Shown: positions 1 to 7,251 of the stretch, one piece after another
Position numbering within the stretch: the first letter of the stretch is position 1
Layout of the letters: each line of letters starts with the position of its first letter
Source of the DNA: Comamonas sp. KCTC 72670
GTDB taxonomy: Bacteria > Myxococcota > Myxococcia > Myxococcales > Myxococcaceae
Direction: 5' to 3'
DNA: 64,000 bases
Assembly (NCBI GenBank): GCA_014656495.1
Contig: BNCN01000002.1
Location: 682,001-746,000 of the forward strand
The notes under the pieces: generated by a model
The model's input: only the letters and a program-made list of their open reading frames with translations
What the model was told of the DNA's origin: nothing
The model's database searches: none
Made by a program: the position numbers and the translations under genes

Positions 1-357
1 GAGTGGCCTCTCTATTGGAATAGGGATGGCCACGGCGGCCCATGCCATCATCGCGGCAGCAGGGGCGACCTGCACGAAGTTGGTGGTGACGATGCCAGTC
101 CAGAGTGCCTTGGGGCCCTTTCTGCCACACAGGGCGACGGCCAGGATTTGCGTCAGGCCATGGAGGACATCGGAAGCCGACGACCCGACGCTAATGCAAT
201 CGCAGTTTCCCCCGGTCATCGTGTAGTTCGTCAGGGCGCCGGTCGCCGCCAAGACTCCAAAGCTTATCGCGACAGCAACGACGGTCCAGCCGAGCCAGCG
301 ACCCCATTCAATGGGGCGCGCCATCCGTGGCGAGGCTGCGTCCGTCGAGAGGCCCAT
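1..357 (-). CDS. Hypothetical membrane protein, 3' end cut by window edge
   Basis: An open frame of 119 codons runs from an ATG at 357 to the window edge without a stop, so the C-terminus is missing. It reads MGLSTDAASPRMARPIEWGR at the start, then several hydrophobic stretches. The segment KGPKALWTGIVTTNFVQ closely matches KRGPNALWTGIVTSEFLRYM in the complete gene at 2367-2948, and both share an IEW/PEW-RW-GW N-terminal pattern, so the two are paralogues. The aligned N-termini support this start although the ribosome-binding site is weak. Function is unknown. It lies downstream of the dehydrogenase at 414-1220 on the same strand, with a 56-bp gap. Confidence 0.7.
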   Translation of the reverse strand, partial: MGLSTDAASPRMARPIEWGRWLGWTVVAVAISFGVLAATGALTNYTMTGGNCDCISVGSSASDVLHGLTQILAVALCGRKGPKALWTGIVTTNFVQVAPAAAMMAWAAVAIPIPIERPL

Positions 358-413
358 GGGCGAAGTATAACGCGAATTGAGCTTGCCCCACGTGAACGAG
401 TCCAGTCCCCCTG

Positions 414-1220
414 TCAATCGTAGGCCGACTGCGGCTCTGCTCGAACACGTGCATCGATTGCCTCCGCGTCCTGTCCGATGACGACCCGCCAGTCGCCAGT
501 GCTTACCGCGCCGAGGATCGCTTCTGCCGCCTCCTTGGCTGACAAGGGCTGATAGTTGGCGAATAGCGAGTTGAGCGCACGTCGCCAAGAACGAGGCGGC
601 GCCGGCATCTTGGTCCGGACGTGTCCTGGCATGACCAGCACCGCGGAGACATGAGGGGCGTGCGTGCGAAGATCGACGAGAAGCGACTCTGTGAAGCCTC
701 GGATCGCGAACTTCGCCGATGAATATGCCGTATGCGGCGAGCCCGCACCCAAGCTGGCCCAGAGTCCGTTCACCGAGGACGTATTGACGATGACACCCTG
801 TTCCGCGGCGATGAGCATCGGGAGAAACGCTCGGGTGCAGTAGTAGGTGCCGAACCAAGACACCGCGAACGTCCGCTCCCACTCGTCGCGCGGTCCGGCG
901 ACAAACGAGCCGCCACCCACGACGCCCGCGTTGTTGAACAGAAGGTGGATGGCATCCGTTCCGTGCTCTCTGGCGACTTCCTTCACGAGCCGCGCAACCG
1001 AATTTTCCTCGGACACGTCGTGCAGATGCGCAGTCACGGATACGTCCGGGTTGAGCTTCCGTGCCCGTCGAACCGCTGCTTCCAGGCTCTTGCGGTCGAC
1101 ATCGCAAGCCGCGACATGTGCACCTCTGCTCACCAACTGAAGCATCAGCTCAAGACCGATGCCGGCCGCGCCGCCTGTCAGTACAGCAACGCGGTTCTGG
1201 AATGTCGCGAACGCAGCCAT
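414..1220 (-). CDS. Short-chain dehydrogenase/reductase (SDR)
   Basis: A 268-residue classical SDR, predicted to be a cytosolic NAD(P)-dependent alcohol/ketone oxidoreductase of unknown substrate. The nucleotide-binding motif TGGAAGIG lies at about residues 15-22, NNAG at 97-100, and the catalytic Ser149, Tyr166 and Lys170 (YSSAK) are all present. A longer frame extends upstream, but the ATG at 1220 is preferred because it has GGGGAGTA just upstream and places the Rossmann glycine motif at the usual distance from the N-terminus. Its start lies 1 bp past the end of a dihydrofolate-reductase-like remnant. The length is normal for the family. Confidence 0.88.
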   Translation of the reverse strand: MAAFATFQNRVAVLTGGAAGIGLELMLQLVSRGAHVAACDVDRKSLEAAVRRARKLNPDVSVTAHLHDVSEENSVARLVKEVAREHGTDAIHLLFNNAGVVGGGSFVAGPRDEWERTFAVSWFGTYYCTRAFLPMLIAAEQGVIVNTSSVNGLWASLGAGSPHTAYSSAKFAIRGFTESLLVDLRTHAPHVSAVLVMPGHVRTKMPAPPRSWRRALNSLFANYQPLSAKEAAEAILGAVSTGDWRVVIGQDAEAIDARVRAEPQSAYD

Positions 1221-1221
1221 C

Positions 1222-1353
1222 TCAGATACTCCCCTCGTTGAAGGTTTCGAATCCGTGGGCCTTGCCCGCGCGCTCGACAATCGGCAGGCGTTCGAGCCCA
1301 CTGTCGGCCCCGGCGATGAATCTATTGAGGCTGGCGGTCATGTACACGAAGGC
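1222..1353 (-). pseudogene. 5' remnant of a dihydrofolate-reductase-family (RibD C-terminal-like) gene
   Basis: The translated stretch KAFVYMTASLNRFIAGADSG, followed by LERLPIVERAGKAHGFETF, resembles the N-terminus of small DHFR/RibD-C family proteins, which typically begin KVFVYMTASLDGFIAGPDG. After about 40 residues the frame stops, where a full member would have around 180 to 200 residues, so this looks like a decayed or truncated copy. The catalytic-region DG of the family reads NR here. The frame ends directly before the SDR gene. The match rests on one short motif, so confidence is limited. Confidence 0.4.
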
Positions 1354-1438
1354 CTTCGGAGAACTCAGAGGTGTTCGGTCACCCGAGAGAATGGGGCGTC
1401 CCACCGCAGGTTCACGTGAGCGCCCCCATCTTCGAAGT

Positions 1439-2155
1439 TTACGTCGTAGGTTCTATGAAACGAACACCTGTCATCGCGAGTTGCCGCACCACGGTCACCA
1501 TGCGTTGGCTCGCGATGATGAGGGTTGGCCAGTCCGAGAGTCTGAAAAGGTCGGGTGCGTCTGACATGGCGCGGACAGTGAACTTTTGCGACCGAGGCTG
1601 CGTGTTCCGGGATGAACCGCACTTGGGGCACAAGGCGTTCTCTCGCGGACTCACGTGATCAACGTGAAGCCGGCCATGTAGTTTCAACTGTAGGGCGAGC
1701 AAGTCTGGTGGCGACTTTCCGCGAAACTTCACGTCCATCGGACAGCCCGACAGTCCTCGAAGGCCTTCACCTTGAAGGCGTTCCAGTGCTTCACGCCGGA
1801 TGTAGAGGGACCAGGGATTCTGCAGGAAGAGGTCGCCGAAGGTGCCTGTGCCCGTTCCAGTCGGAGGCCCGAAATCCGCTCCAGGCTCCAGTCGAGCTCC
1901 GTCGGGAACGAATGGGCGGACCAGGTCTCTCAATCGGCGGAACTCTTCGATGCTGACCTGCCGCCCTGGATTCGCGAGGGCTGTTCGTTCTGGAAGCTCC
2001 GAGAGGTCGACACATGGGTACTGGAGCCCCGCGCATCCGCCTGTTGAACCGCAGGTCTCGCAGGCGGTCACACCCGGAAACCCCCATGGGGAGCGGACGC
2101 TCAAGTTTCCGGTGAAGCCCGCGGCTCTGTCTTCTTCGACGACATAGAACTTCAC
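1439..2155 (-). CDS. SitI6-type double-CXXCG immunity protein
   Basis: A 238-residue protein with two CXXCG motifs (CETCG from Cys32, CPKCG from Cys176), the signature of the myxobacterial paralogous family of double-CXXCG proteins annotated as SitI6 immunity proteins. Family knowledge: such proteins neutralise SitA lipoprotein toxins that are passed between kin cells by TraA/B-dependent outer-membrane exchange. The start is a GTG with GAGGAGG about 10 bp upstream. Immediately upstream (2183-2366) lies only the C-terminal end of what should be the partner toxin, so this looks like an orphan immunity gene kept after toxin loss. The cysteines probably bind zinc (inference). Confidence 0.75.
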   Translation of the reverse strand: MKFYVVEEDRAAGFTGNLSVRSPWGFPGVTACETCGSTGGCAGLQYPCVDLSELPERTALANPGRQVSIEEFRRLRDLVRPFVPDGARLEPGADFGPPTGTGTGTFGDLFLQNPWSLYIRREALERLQGEGLRGLSGCPMDVKFRGKSPPDLLALQLKLHGRLHVDHVSPRENALCPKCGSSRNTQPRSQKFTVRAMSDAPDLFRLSDWPTLIIASQRMVTVVRQLAMTGVRFIEPTT

Positions 2156-2182
2156 GGGCTCAGCCTCCTCGCGCGACGCCCT

Positions 2183-2366
2183 TCATCGCCGGTAGTAGGG
2201 CATGACCTTCTCCGTGAGTTCAAAGCGGAAGCTCAGATCGCCTGCATGGCGATAGATGACCTCGGGTGGCGGTGGATATGGCGGGGAGCACCGCCGGTTG
2301 ATTCGTCTGCGCGCCGCGCCTTCTCTTGATGCCGCTGTTTCTATTGGGCTTGGCGCTTGTAGTGGC
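2183..2366 (-). pseudogene. C-terminal remnant of a SitA6-type lipoprotein toxin
   Basis: A frame ending at 2183 encodes RRINRRCSPPYPPPPEVIYR followed by HAGDLSFRFELTEKVMPYYRR. This resembles the C-terminal end of a myxobacterial paralogous lipoprotein family that is encoded next to double-CXXCG immunity proteins. No signal peptide, lipobox or N-terminal part exists upstream. Instead the frame runs into the 3' end of the membrane protein gene at 2367-2948. The immunity gene begins 27 bp downstream, the normal toxin-immunity order. I interpret it as a deletion remnant. The toxin assignment comes from remembered family features and its position, not from a search. Confidence 0.5.
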
Positions 2367-2948
2367 TCAAGGGGAGAGAAGCTTCGCCCCGGAGACGACG
2401 ACCTGTCCGAGCCAAGGAAGGGGACCACTGATGTCGTAGGTGGCTCGATGGCTGAGAAGTCCCAGGAGTGTGAGGCTCGCGAGCCCTGAGACGAACATCA
2501 TTCGCCAGCCTGGGCGGTCTCGCTTCATGCAGAGCCAGATAATGGCAGCGCTCGCAACGAGGGCCCGCAGCGTCCACCAGAAGTACGCGGTGTGGTGTAG
2601 ACGGCCTATCTCGAGCTGAGAGAAATTTGCCAGCCATGCGAGTAGCGCGGCGGAGGGCATGTATCTGAGGAATTCGCTGGTGACGATACCCGTCCAGAGC
2701 GCGTTTGGACCTCTCTTGCCATGCCTGATGACGACAAGGGGCAGCGCAATGCAGATGAGCACATCTGGAAGCGCATAGCGCTCGAACATGCATTCCCATC
2801 CGCCAGTGAGCGAGTAGCTTGGCCCGAAGTGAAGGAACTCTTCGAGGACGACGATGGCCATGCTGGAGAGCCAGGCCCAGCCGACCCAGCGGCACCATTC
2901 AGGGATGCCTGTTCTCAGCGAAGTAGCGGAAGCCTGCGGAGAACCCAT
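2367..2948 (-). CDS. Hypothetical membrane protein, paralogue of the gene at 1-357
   Basis: A 193-residue protein with about four or five hydrophobic segments (for example VGWAWLSSMAIVVL and ALLAWLANFS), probably in the inner membrane. It shares the GPxALWTGIV block and N-terminal WCRWVGW pattern with the truncated gene at the window start. No known domain is recognised. It sits immediately upstream of the toxin remnant and immunity gene on the same strand, so the pair of paralogues brackets the accessory patch. It may be cargo of the same recombination event, but no function can be assigned. Confidence 0.65.
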   Translation of the reverse strand: MGSPQASATSLRTGIPEWCRWVGWAWLSSMAIVVLEEFLHFGPSYSLTGGWECMFERYALPDVLICIALPLVVIRHGKRGPNALWTGIVTSEFLRYMPSAALLAWLANFSQLEIGRLHHTAYFWWTLRALVASAAIIWLCMKRDRPGWRMMFVSGLASLTLLGLLSHRATYDISGPLPWLGQVVVSGAKLLSP

Positions 2949-3114
2949 ACGCGGAGGATACCAATGGCCATCAGCTCAGCACCAGACGCCGCACGGATGA
3001 AGCGGGCTCGGGCAAGGCCATGGGCCATTCCGGATTCATGACGTGCAGGTATTCGCCAGACCCTGCACGAAACGCGATGCTGTAACGATAGCCCCAGTCT
3101 TTTGGGGAGAATCG

Positions 3115-4077
3115 CTACCCGCGCGGAGCCGCAGCGCGCGACAGTCGGTCCCGGACCGCGATTCCCAGACCGCTCTCCGCGGGCAGGCACGCCACCAGGA
3201 CGTCGTGCCCCTGTGCATCCGCCTCACGCAGCCGGGCGTACAGCACGCGTGCTGCCTCGGCGGGTACAGTCGGCACGTCAAAGCGTGGCACATCGGGCGG
3301 CAACGCAAGGCTCGCAGGCCCGAGTACGCCCACTCGCAATCCCTGTCCGCGCAGTTCCTGGACTCGCGCCACGGCTTGCCCGGGCTCCGTCAGCACCACG
3401 CCCGCTCGCGGCGCATAGTGCGACTCCAACGAGCCCGACACGCGCACCGTGGCCGACGTGCGCACGGGCACCTTCCGCCCCAGCACCCGCTCCACGTCCT
3501 CCGCCGCCAGTCCGCCCGGCCGCAGAATCGCGGGCGCCTCGGAGCTCAGGTCCACGATGGTCGACTCCACGCCCACCGTGCACGGACCTCCATCCAGGAT
3601 GAAGTCCACGTCGCCGCCCAGGTCCTCGCGCACGTGCTCGGCCGTGGTGGGGCTCACCTTGCCGAACCGGTTCGCGCTCGGCGCGGCGAGGCCTCCGCCC
3701 AGCTTCCGCAGCACCGCCAGCGCCACCGGATGGTTCGGCACGCGCAGGGCCACCGTGTCCTGTCCGCCCGTAATCGCATCCGTGGCGCGCGCCGTTCGCG
3801 GCAGCACCAGCGTCAGCGGTCCGGGCCAGAAGGACTCGGCCAGCTTCCGCGCGGCCTCCGGAACCTCGCGGGCCCAGGCCCCCAGGTGCTCCACGCCCGC
3901 GATGTGGACGATGAGCGGGTGGGTGGCGGGGCGGCCCTTGATGGCGAAGACGCGGCGCACGGCCAGCTCGTCCTCCGCGTTGGCGGACAGGCCGTAGACG
4001 GTTTCCGTCGGCAGGGCAACGACACCGCCGTGCCGCAGCAATTCCACCGCGCGTTCAAGGGACTCTGGAGCAATCAT
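3115..4077 (-). CDS. L-threonylcarbamoyladenylate synthase (TsaC/Sua5 family)
   Basis: A 320-residue cytosolic enzyme that makes threonylcarbamoyl-AMP from threonine, bicarbonate and ATP for the t6A37 modification of ANN-decoding tRNAs. The YrdC domain fills about residues 5-195, with PTETVYGL near residue 25, KGRP near 50, PSANRFGKVSPT near 130 and the GVESTIVD motif near 165. The C-terminal about 110 residues form the extra Sua5 domain, so this is the long form, not the short TsaC. The ATG at 4077 is chosen because the motif spacing is standard from there. The next gene starts divergently 31 bp away. Confidence 0.93.
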   Translation of the reverse strand: MIAPESLERAVELLRHGGVVALPTETVYGLSANAEDELAVRRVFAIKGRPATHPLIVHIAGVEHLGAWAREVPEAARKLAESFWPGPLTLVLPRTARATDAITGGQDTVALRVPNHPVALAVLRKLGGGLAAPSANRFGKVSPTTAEHVREDLGGDVDFILDGGPCTVGVESTIVDLSSEAPAILRPGGLAAEDVERVLGRKVPVRTSATVRVSGSLESHYAPRAGVVLTEPGQAVARVQELRGQGLRVGVLGPASLALPPDVPRFDVPTVPAEAARVLYARLREADAQGHDVLVACLPAESGLGIAVRDRLSRAAAPRG

Positions 4078-4108
4078 GCGCGGCCGCACTGTCGCCCCAG
4101 GAGGGAAC

Positions 4109-5530
4109 ATGGGCAAGTCGCACGTCTTCGATGCACGCAGCAGAATGCCGGTTTCCGCCACCGAACTCTTCGCCTGGCATGCCCGGGAAGGGGCGTTCGA
4201 GCGCCTGGCTCCTCCCTGGGAACGAACCGAGGTCGTGGAGCGCACGGGCGACGGCATCCGCACCGGCGCCCGCGTCGTCGTCCGGATGCGCGTGGGCCCC
4301 GTCCCCCAGCGCATGGTGGCCGAGCACACCGCCTACGTCGAAGGCGTGATGTTCCAGGACACGCAGGTGTCTGGCCCCTTCACGAAGTGGGTCCACTCCC
4401 ACCGCATGTGGCCCGAGCCCGCCACGTCCACCTCCGTCTTGGAAGACGAAGTGGAGTACGTCCTCCCCGTGGGCCCGCTGGGCAACCTCTTCGGAGGCGG
4501 CTTCGCGCGCCGCACCCTGGAGCGGATGTTCGCCTACCGGCACCGCATCACCCGCGAGGACCTCAAGCGTCACGCCGCCTTCGCGGACCAGGGGCCGCTC
4601 ACCATCGCCGTCACCGGGGCCTCGGGGCTGGTGGGCTCGTCCCTGGTGCCCTTCCTCACCACGGGAGGCCACATGGTGAAGCGCCTGGTGCGCGGCAAGG
4701 CGGACGCCTTCCGGAACGAAGTCGCCTGGTCGCCGGACCAGGGCGAGGTGGACACCGACGCGCTGGAGGGCGTCGACGCCGTGGTGCACCTGGCCGGCGT
4801 CAACGTGGCGGGCCAGCGGTGGACCCCCGAGTACAAGGACGCCATCCTCAAGAGCCGCACCCAAGGCACACGCACCCTGGCCGAGGCCCTGGCGCGGATG
4901 AAGCGCAAGCCCAAGGTGCTCGTGTCCGCGGGCGGCAGCAGCATCTACGGCGACCGCGGCGACGAGCTCCTCACCGAGGAGAGCAGCACGGACGGGAAGG
5001 GCTTCCTCTCCCACGTCGCGCGGGAGTGGGAGGCCGCCGCCGCGCCCGCCGAGGCCGCGGGCATCCGCGTGGTCCACCTGCGCATCGGGCCCGTGCTGGA
5101 CGCACGCGAGGGCGCCCTGGCGAAGATGGTGCCCGCGTTCCTGGCCGGGGGCGGCGGGCCCATCGGCTCGGGGCAGCAGTGGATGAGCTGGGTGTCCCTG
5201 GAGGATGTGCTCGGCCTCATCCACTTCTCCCTCTTCACCGAGGCGGCGCGCGGGGCCCTCAACGCCGTGGCGCCGGGCGCCGTGAAACAAGGGGACTTCG
5301 CCCGAACGCTGGGACGGGTGCTCCGTCGGCCGGCCGTCTTCCCGCTGCCCGCCGCCGTGGTGCGCACGCTCTTCGGTGAGATGGGCCAGGAGGCGCTGCT
5401 GGACGGCGCGCGAATCGTGCCGCAGGCGGCCCAGCGGCTGGGGTTCGCCTTCCTCCTCCCTGACCTGGAAGGCGCGCTGCGGTTCACGCTGGGTCGCACG
5501 ACGGAGGGCCCTGAATACCGCCATTCTTAG
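4109..5530 (+). CDS. START/SRPBCC domain fused to TIGR01777-type SDR epimerase
   Basis: A 473-residue two-domain protein. Residues 1 to about 150 resemble a START-like cyclase/dehydrase (SRPBCC) ligand-binding fold, beginning with HVFDARSRMPVSATELFAWH. Residues about 165-470 form an atypical SDR of the YfcH/TIGR01777 group with TGASGLVGSSL near 170, VHLAGVNVAGQRW near 230 and a C-terminal DUF1731-like end (LGFAFLLPDLEGALRFTL). The physiological substrate of this family is unknown. The start at 4109 has a perfect AGGAGGGA Shine-Dalgarno. Divergent from the TsaC gene. Confidence 0.88.
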   Translation: MGKSHVFDARSRMPVSATELFAWHAREGAFERLAPPWERTEVVERTGDGIRTGARVVVRMRVGPVPQRMVAEHTAYVEGVMFQDTQVSGPFTKWVHSHRMWPEPATSTSVLEDEVEYVLPVGPLGNLFGGGFARRTLERMFAYRHRITREDLKRHAAFADQGPLTIAVTGASGLVGSSLVPFLTTGGHMVKRLVRGKADAFRNEVAWSPDQGEVDTDALEGVDAVVHLAGVNVAGQRWTPEYKDAILKSRTQGTRTLAEALARMKRKPKVLVSAGGSSIYGDRGDELLTEESSTDGKGFLSHVAREWEAAAAPAEAAGIRVVHLRIGPVLDAREGALAKMVPAFLAGGGGPIGSGQQWMSWVSLEDVLGLIHFSLFTEAARGALNAVAPGAVKQGDFARTLGRVLRRPAVFPLPAAVVRTLFGEMGQEALLDGARIVPQAAQRLGFAFLLPDLEGALRFTLGRTTEGPEYRHS

Positions 5531-5602
5531 CGAGTCCGGCGCTTGACAATCCCCTCCGCTGCGCCAGAAGGAGCGACGCATCCGAAGGGGAGAGGACACC
5601 TG

Positions 5603-6532
5603 ATGATTCAGGTCGAAGGGCTGACCAAATATTACGGTGAGCACGCGGCGATCCGGGACCTGGCCTTCACCATCAGCCAGGGAGAAGTGATTGGCTTCCT
5701 GGGCCTCAACGGCGCCGGGAAGTCGACGACGTTGAAGGTGCTCGGGTGCGTGCTGCTCCCGACCTCCGGCCGCGTCGTCATCGATGGCCACGACGTGGTG
5801 AGCAATGCCCACGAGGTCCGCCAGCGCATCGGCTACCTGCCCGACGTGCCTCCGCTGTACGACGAGATGACGGTGGGCGAGTACCTGGCCTACGTCGCGC
5901 AGTTGCGAGGCGTCACGGCCCGCGACACCGCCAGCCGCGTGGGCGAGGCCGAGGAGAAGACGGGGCTTCGCGACGTCCACGGCGAGCTCATCTCCACCCT
6001 CAGCCATGGCTACCGCCAGCGCGTCGGCGTGGCGCAGGCGCTGGTGCACAAGCCCGCGCTGCTCATCCTCGACGAGCCCACCAGCGGGCTCGACCCCCGG
6101 CAGATTGTCGAGATGCGCGACGTCATCCGCGGGTTGAAGGGCGCGCACACGGTGCTCGTCTCCAGCCACATCCTCCCGGAGATCTCCCAGACGTGTGACC
6201 GGCTGCTCATCATCCACAAGGGGATGTTGGTGGCGCAGGGCACCGAGGAGGAGCTCGCGGCGAAGATGGGCGGCCGGGGCTCCATCGAGCTCGAGGTTCG
6301 CGGTGACAGAGCCCGCGCCGTGGAGGTGCTGCAGGGCTTCGGCGCGGTGGAGGTGGACCGCGCGTCGGACGGCGTCGTCGCGCTGACGGTGCGGGCGTCT
6401 CCGGAGCAGCGTCCCCGCGTGGCGCAGGCGGTGGTGGGCGCGGGCCTGGAGCTCTTGCGCCTGGACCAGGGCGCGGGCCAGCTTGAATCCATCTTCCTGC
6501 GGCTCACCCACGGCCAGGAGGTGCGCGCGTGA
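5603..6532 (+). CDS. ABC transporter ATP-binding protein (GldA-like)
   Basis: A 309-residue ABC ATPase that should power the ABC-2-type permease encoded next. Walker A GLNGAGKST lies near residue 38, the signature LSHGYRQRVG near 133, Walker B LLILDEPTSGLDP near 155 and the switch histidine in SSHILPE near 190. The start at 5603 is chosen over an upstream in-frame ATG because GGGGAGAGGA precedes it and the domain begins at MIQVEGLTKYYG. First gene of a tightly packed operon: its TGA overlaps the GTG start of the next gene by 4 bp. GldA-type ATPases serve gliding in Bacteroidetes, but that role is not implied here. Confidence 0.92.
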   Translation: MIQVEGLTKYYGEHAAIRDLAFTISQGEVIGFLGLNGAGKSTTLKVLGCVLLPTSGRVVIDGHDVVSNAHEVRQRIGYLPDVPPLYDEMTVGEYLAYVAQLRGVTARDTASRVGEAEEKTGLRDVHGELISTLSHGYRQRVGVAQALVHKPALLILDEPTSGLDPRQIVEMRDVIRGLKGAHTVLVSSHILPEISQTCDRLLIIHKGMLVAQGTEEELAAKMGGRGSIELEVRGDRARAVEVLQGFGAVEVDRASDGVVALTVRASPEQRPRVAQAVVGAGLELLRLDQGAGQLESIFLRLTHGQEVRA

Positions 6533-7251
6533 AAGCGTTGCTCATCGCCCGCCGCGAGCTGTCCGCGTATCTGCGCACGCTCAGCGGCTACATCATCATC
6601 GCCGTCATCCTCGCGTTGAACGGCCTGTTCTTCAACGCGTACGCCCTGGGCGGCGCCAGCAAGCGCTCCGCCGAGGTGCTGTCGCAGTTCTTCTATTACT
6701 CGAGCGGTTTCACCATCGTCGCCTCGGTGTTCATCTCCATGCGCCTCTTGGCCGAGGAGCGGCAGACGGGCACGATGCCCCTGCTGTACTCGTCACCGCT
6801 GAGGGACCGGGACATCGTCCTGGGCAAGTTCCTCGCGGGGCTCGCCTTCCTGGCGGTGTACGTGCTGTGCACCGTGTACATGCCGCTGCTCGTGCTCGTG
6901 AATGGCAAGGTGTCCTTCGGCCATGTCGCGGCGGGGTACTTCGGCCTGCTGCTGCTGGGCAGCGCGTCGCTGGCGGTGGGGACCTTCGGCTCGGCGCTGG
7001 CGCGCAACCAGCTGCTCGCGGCGATTACGTCGGCGGTGATGCTGGTGGCGCTCATCCTGTGCTGGCTGCTGGCGCGCATCACCGAGCAGCCGCTGGCGGA
7101 TGTCTTCAGCGCGATGTCCCTGTGGAATCAGCACTTCCCGCCGTTCCAGGCGGGGCTCATCCACGTGCGTGACGTCGTCTACTACCTCGTGGTGACCTAC
7201 GTGGCGCTGTTCGCGGCCACGCGGGTGCTCGAGGCGCGGAGGTGGCGATGA
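6529..7251 (+). CDS. ABC-2-type permease (GldF-like)
   Basis: A 240-residue integral membrane protein with about six hydrophobic segments (for example YIIIAVILALNGLFF, AFLAVYVLCTVYMPLLVLV, LLLGSASLAVGTFG and VVYYLVVTYVALFA). The cytoplasmic motif MRLLAEERQTGTMPLLYSSP is typical of ABC-2 permeases that pair with GldA-like ATPases. It starts with GTG overlapping the stop of the ATPase gene and ends overlapping the ATG of the next gene, so translational coupling is likely. The transported substrate is unknown. Confidence 0.88.
   Translation: MKALLIARRELSAYLRTLSGYIIIAVILALNGLFFNAYALGGASKRSAEVLSQFFYYSSGFTIVASVFISMRLLAEERQTGTMPLLYSSPLRDRDIVLGKFLAGLAFLAVYVLCTVYMPLLVLVNGKVSFGHVAAGYFGLLLLGSASLAVGTFGSALARNQLLAAITSAVMLVALILCWLLARITEQPLADVFSAMSLWNQHFPPFQAGLIHVRDVVYYLVVTYVALFAATRVLEARRWR

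Noticed and set aside
4055-6511. Long open frame on the minus strand antisense to the SDR-fusion and ABC ATPase genes
   Set aside because: It is a mirror of high-GC codon bias: low-complexity His/Arg/Ala-rich translation without domains, while the plus strand has full families and ribosome-binding sites. The same holds for long antisense frames such as 3043-5379, 7197-9569, 31495-34458 and 57691-59322.
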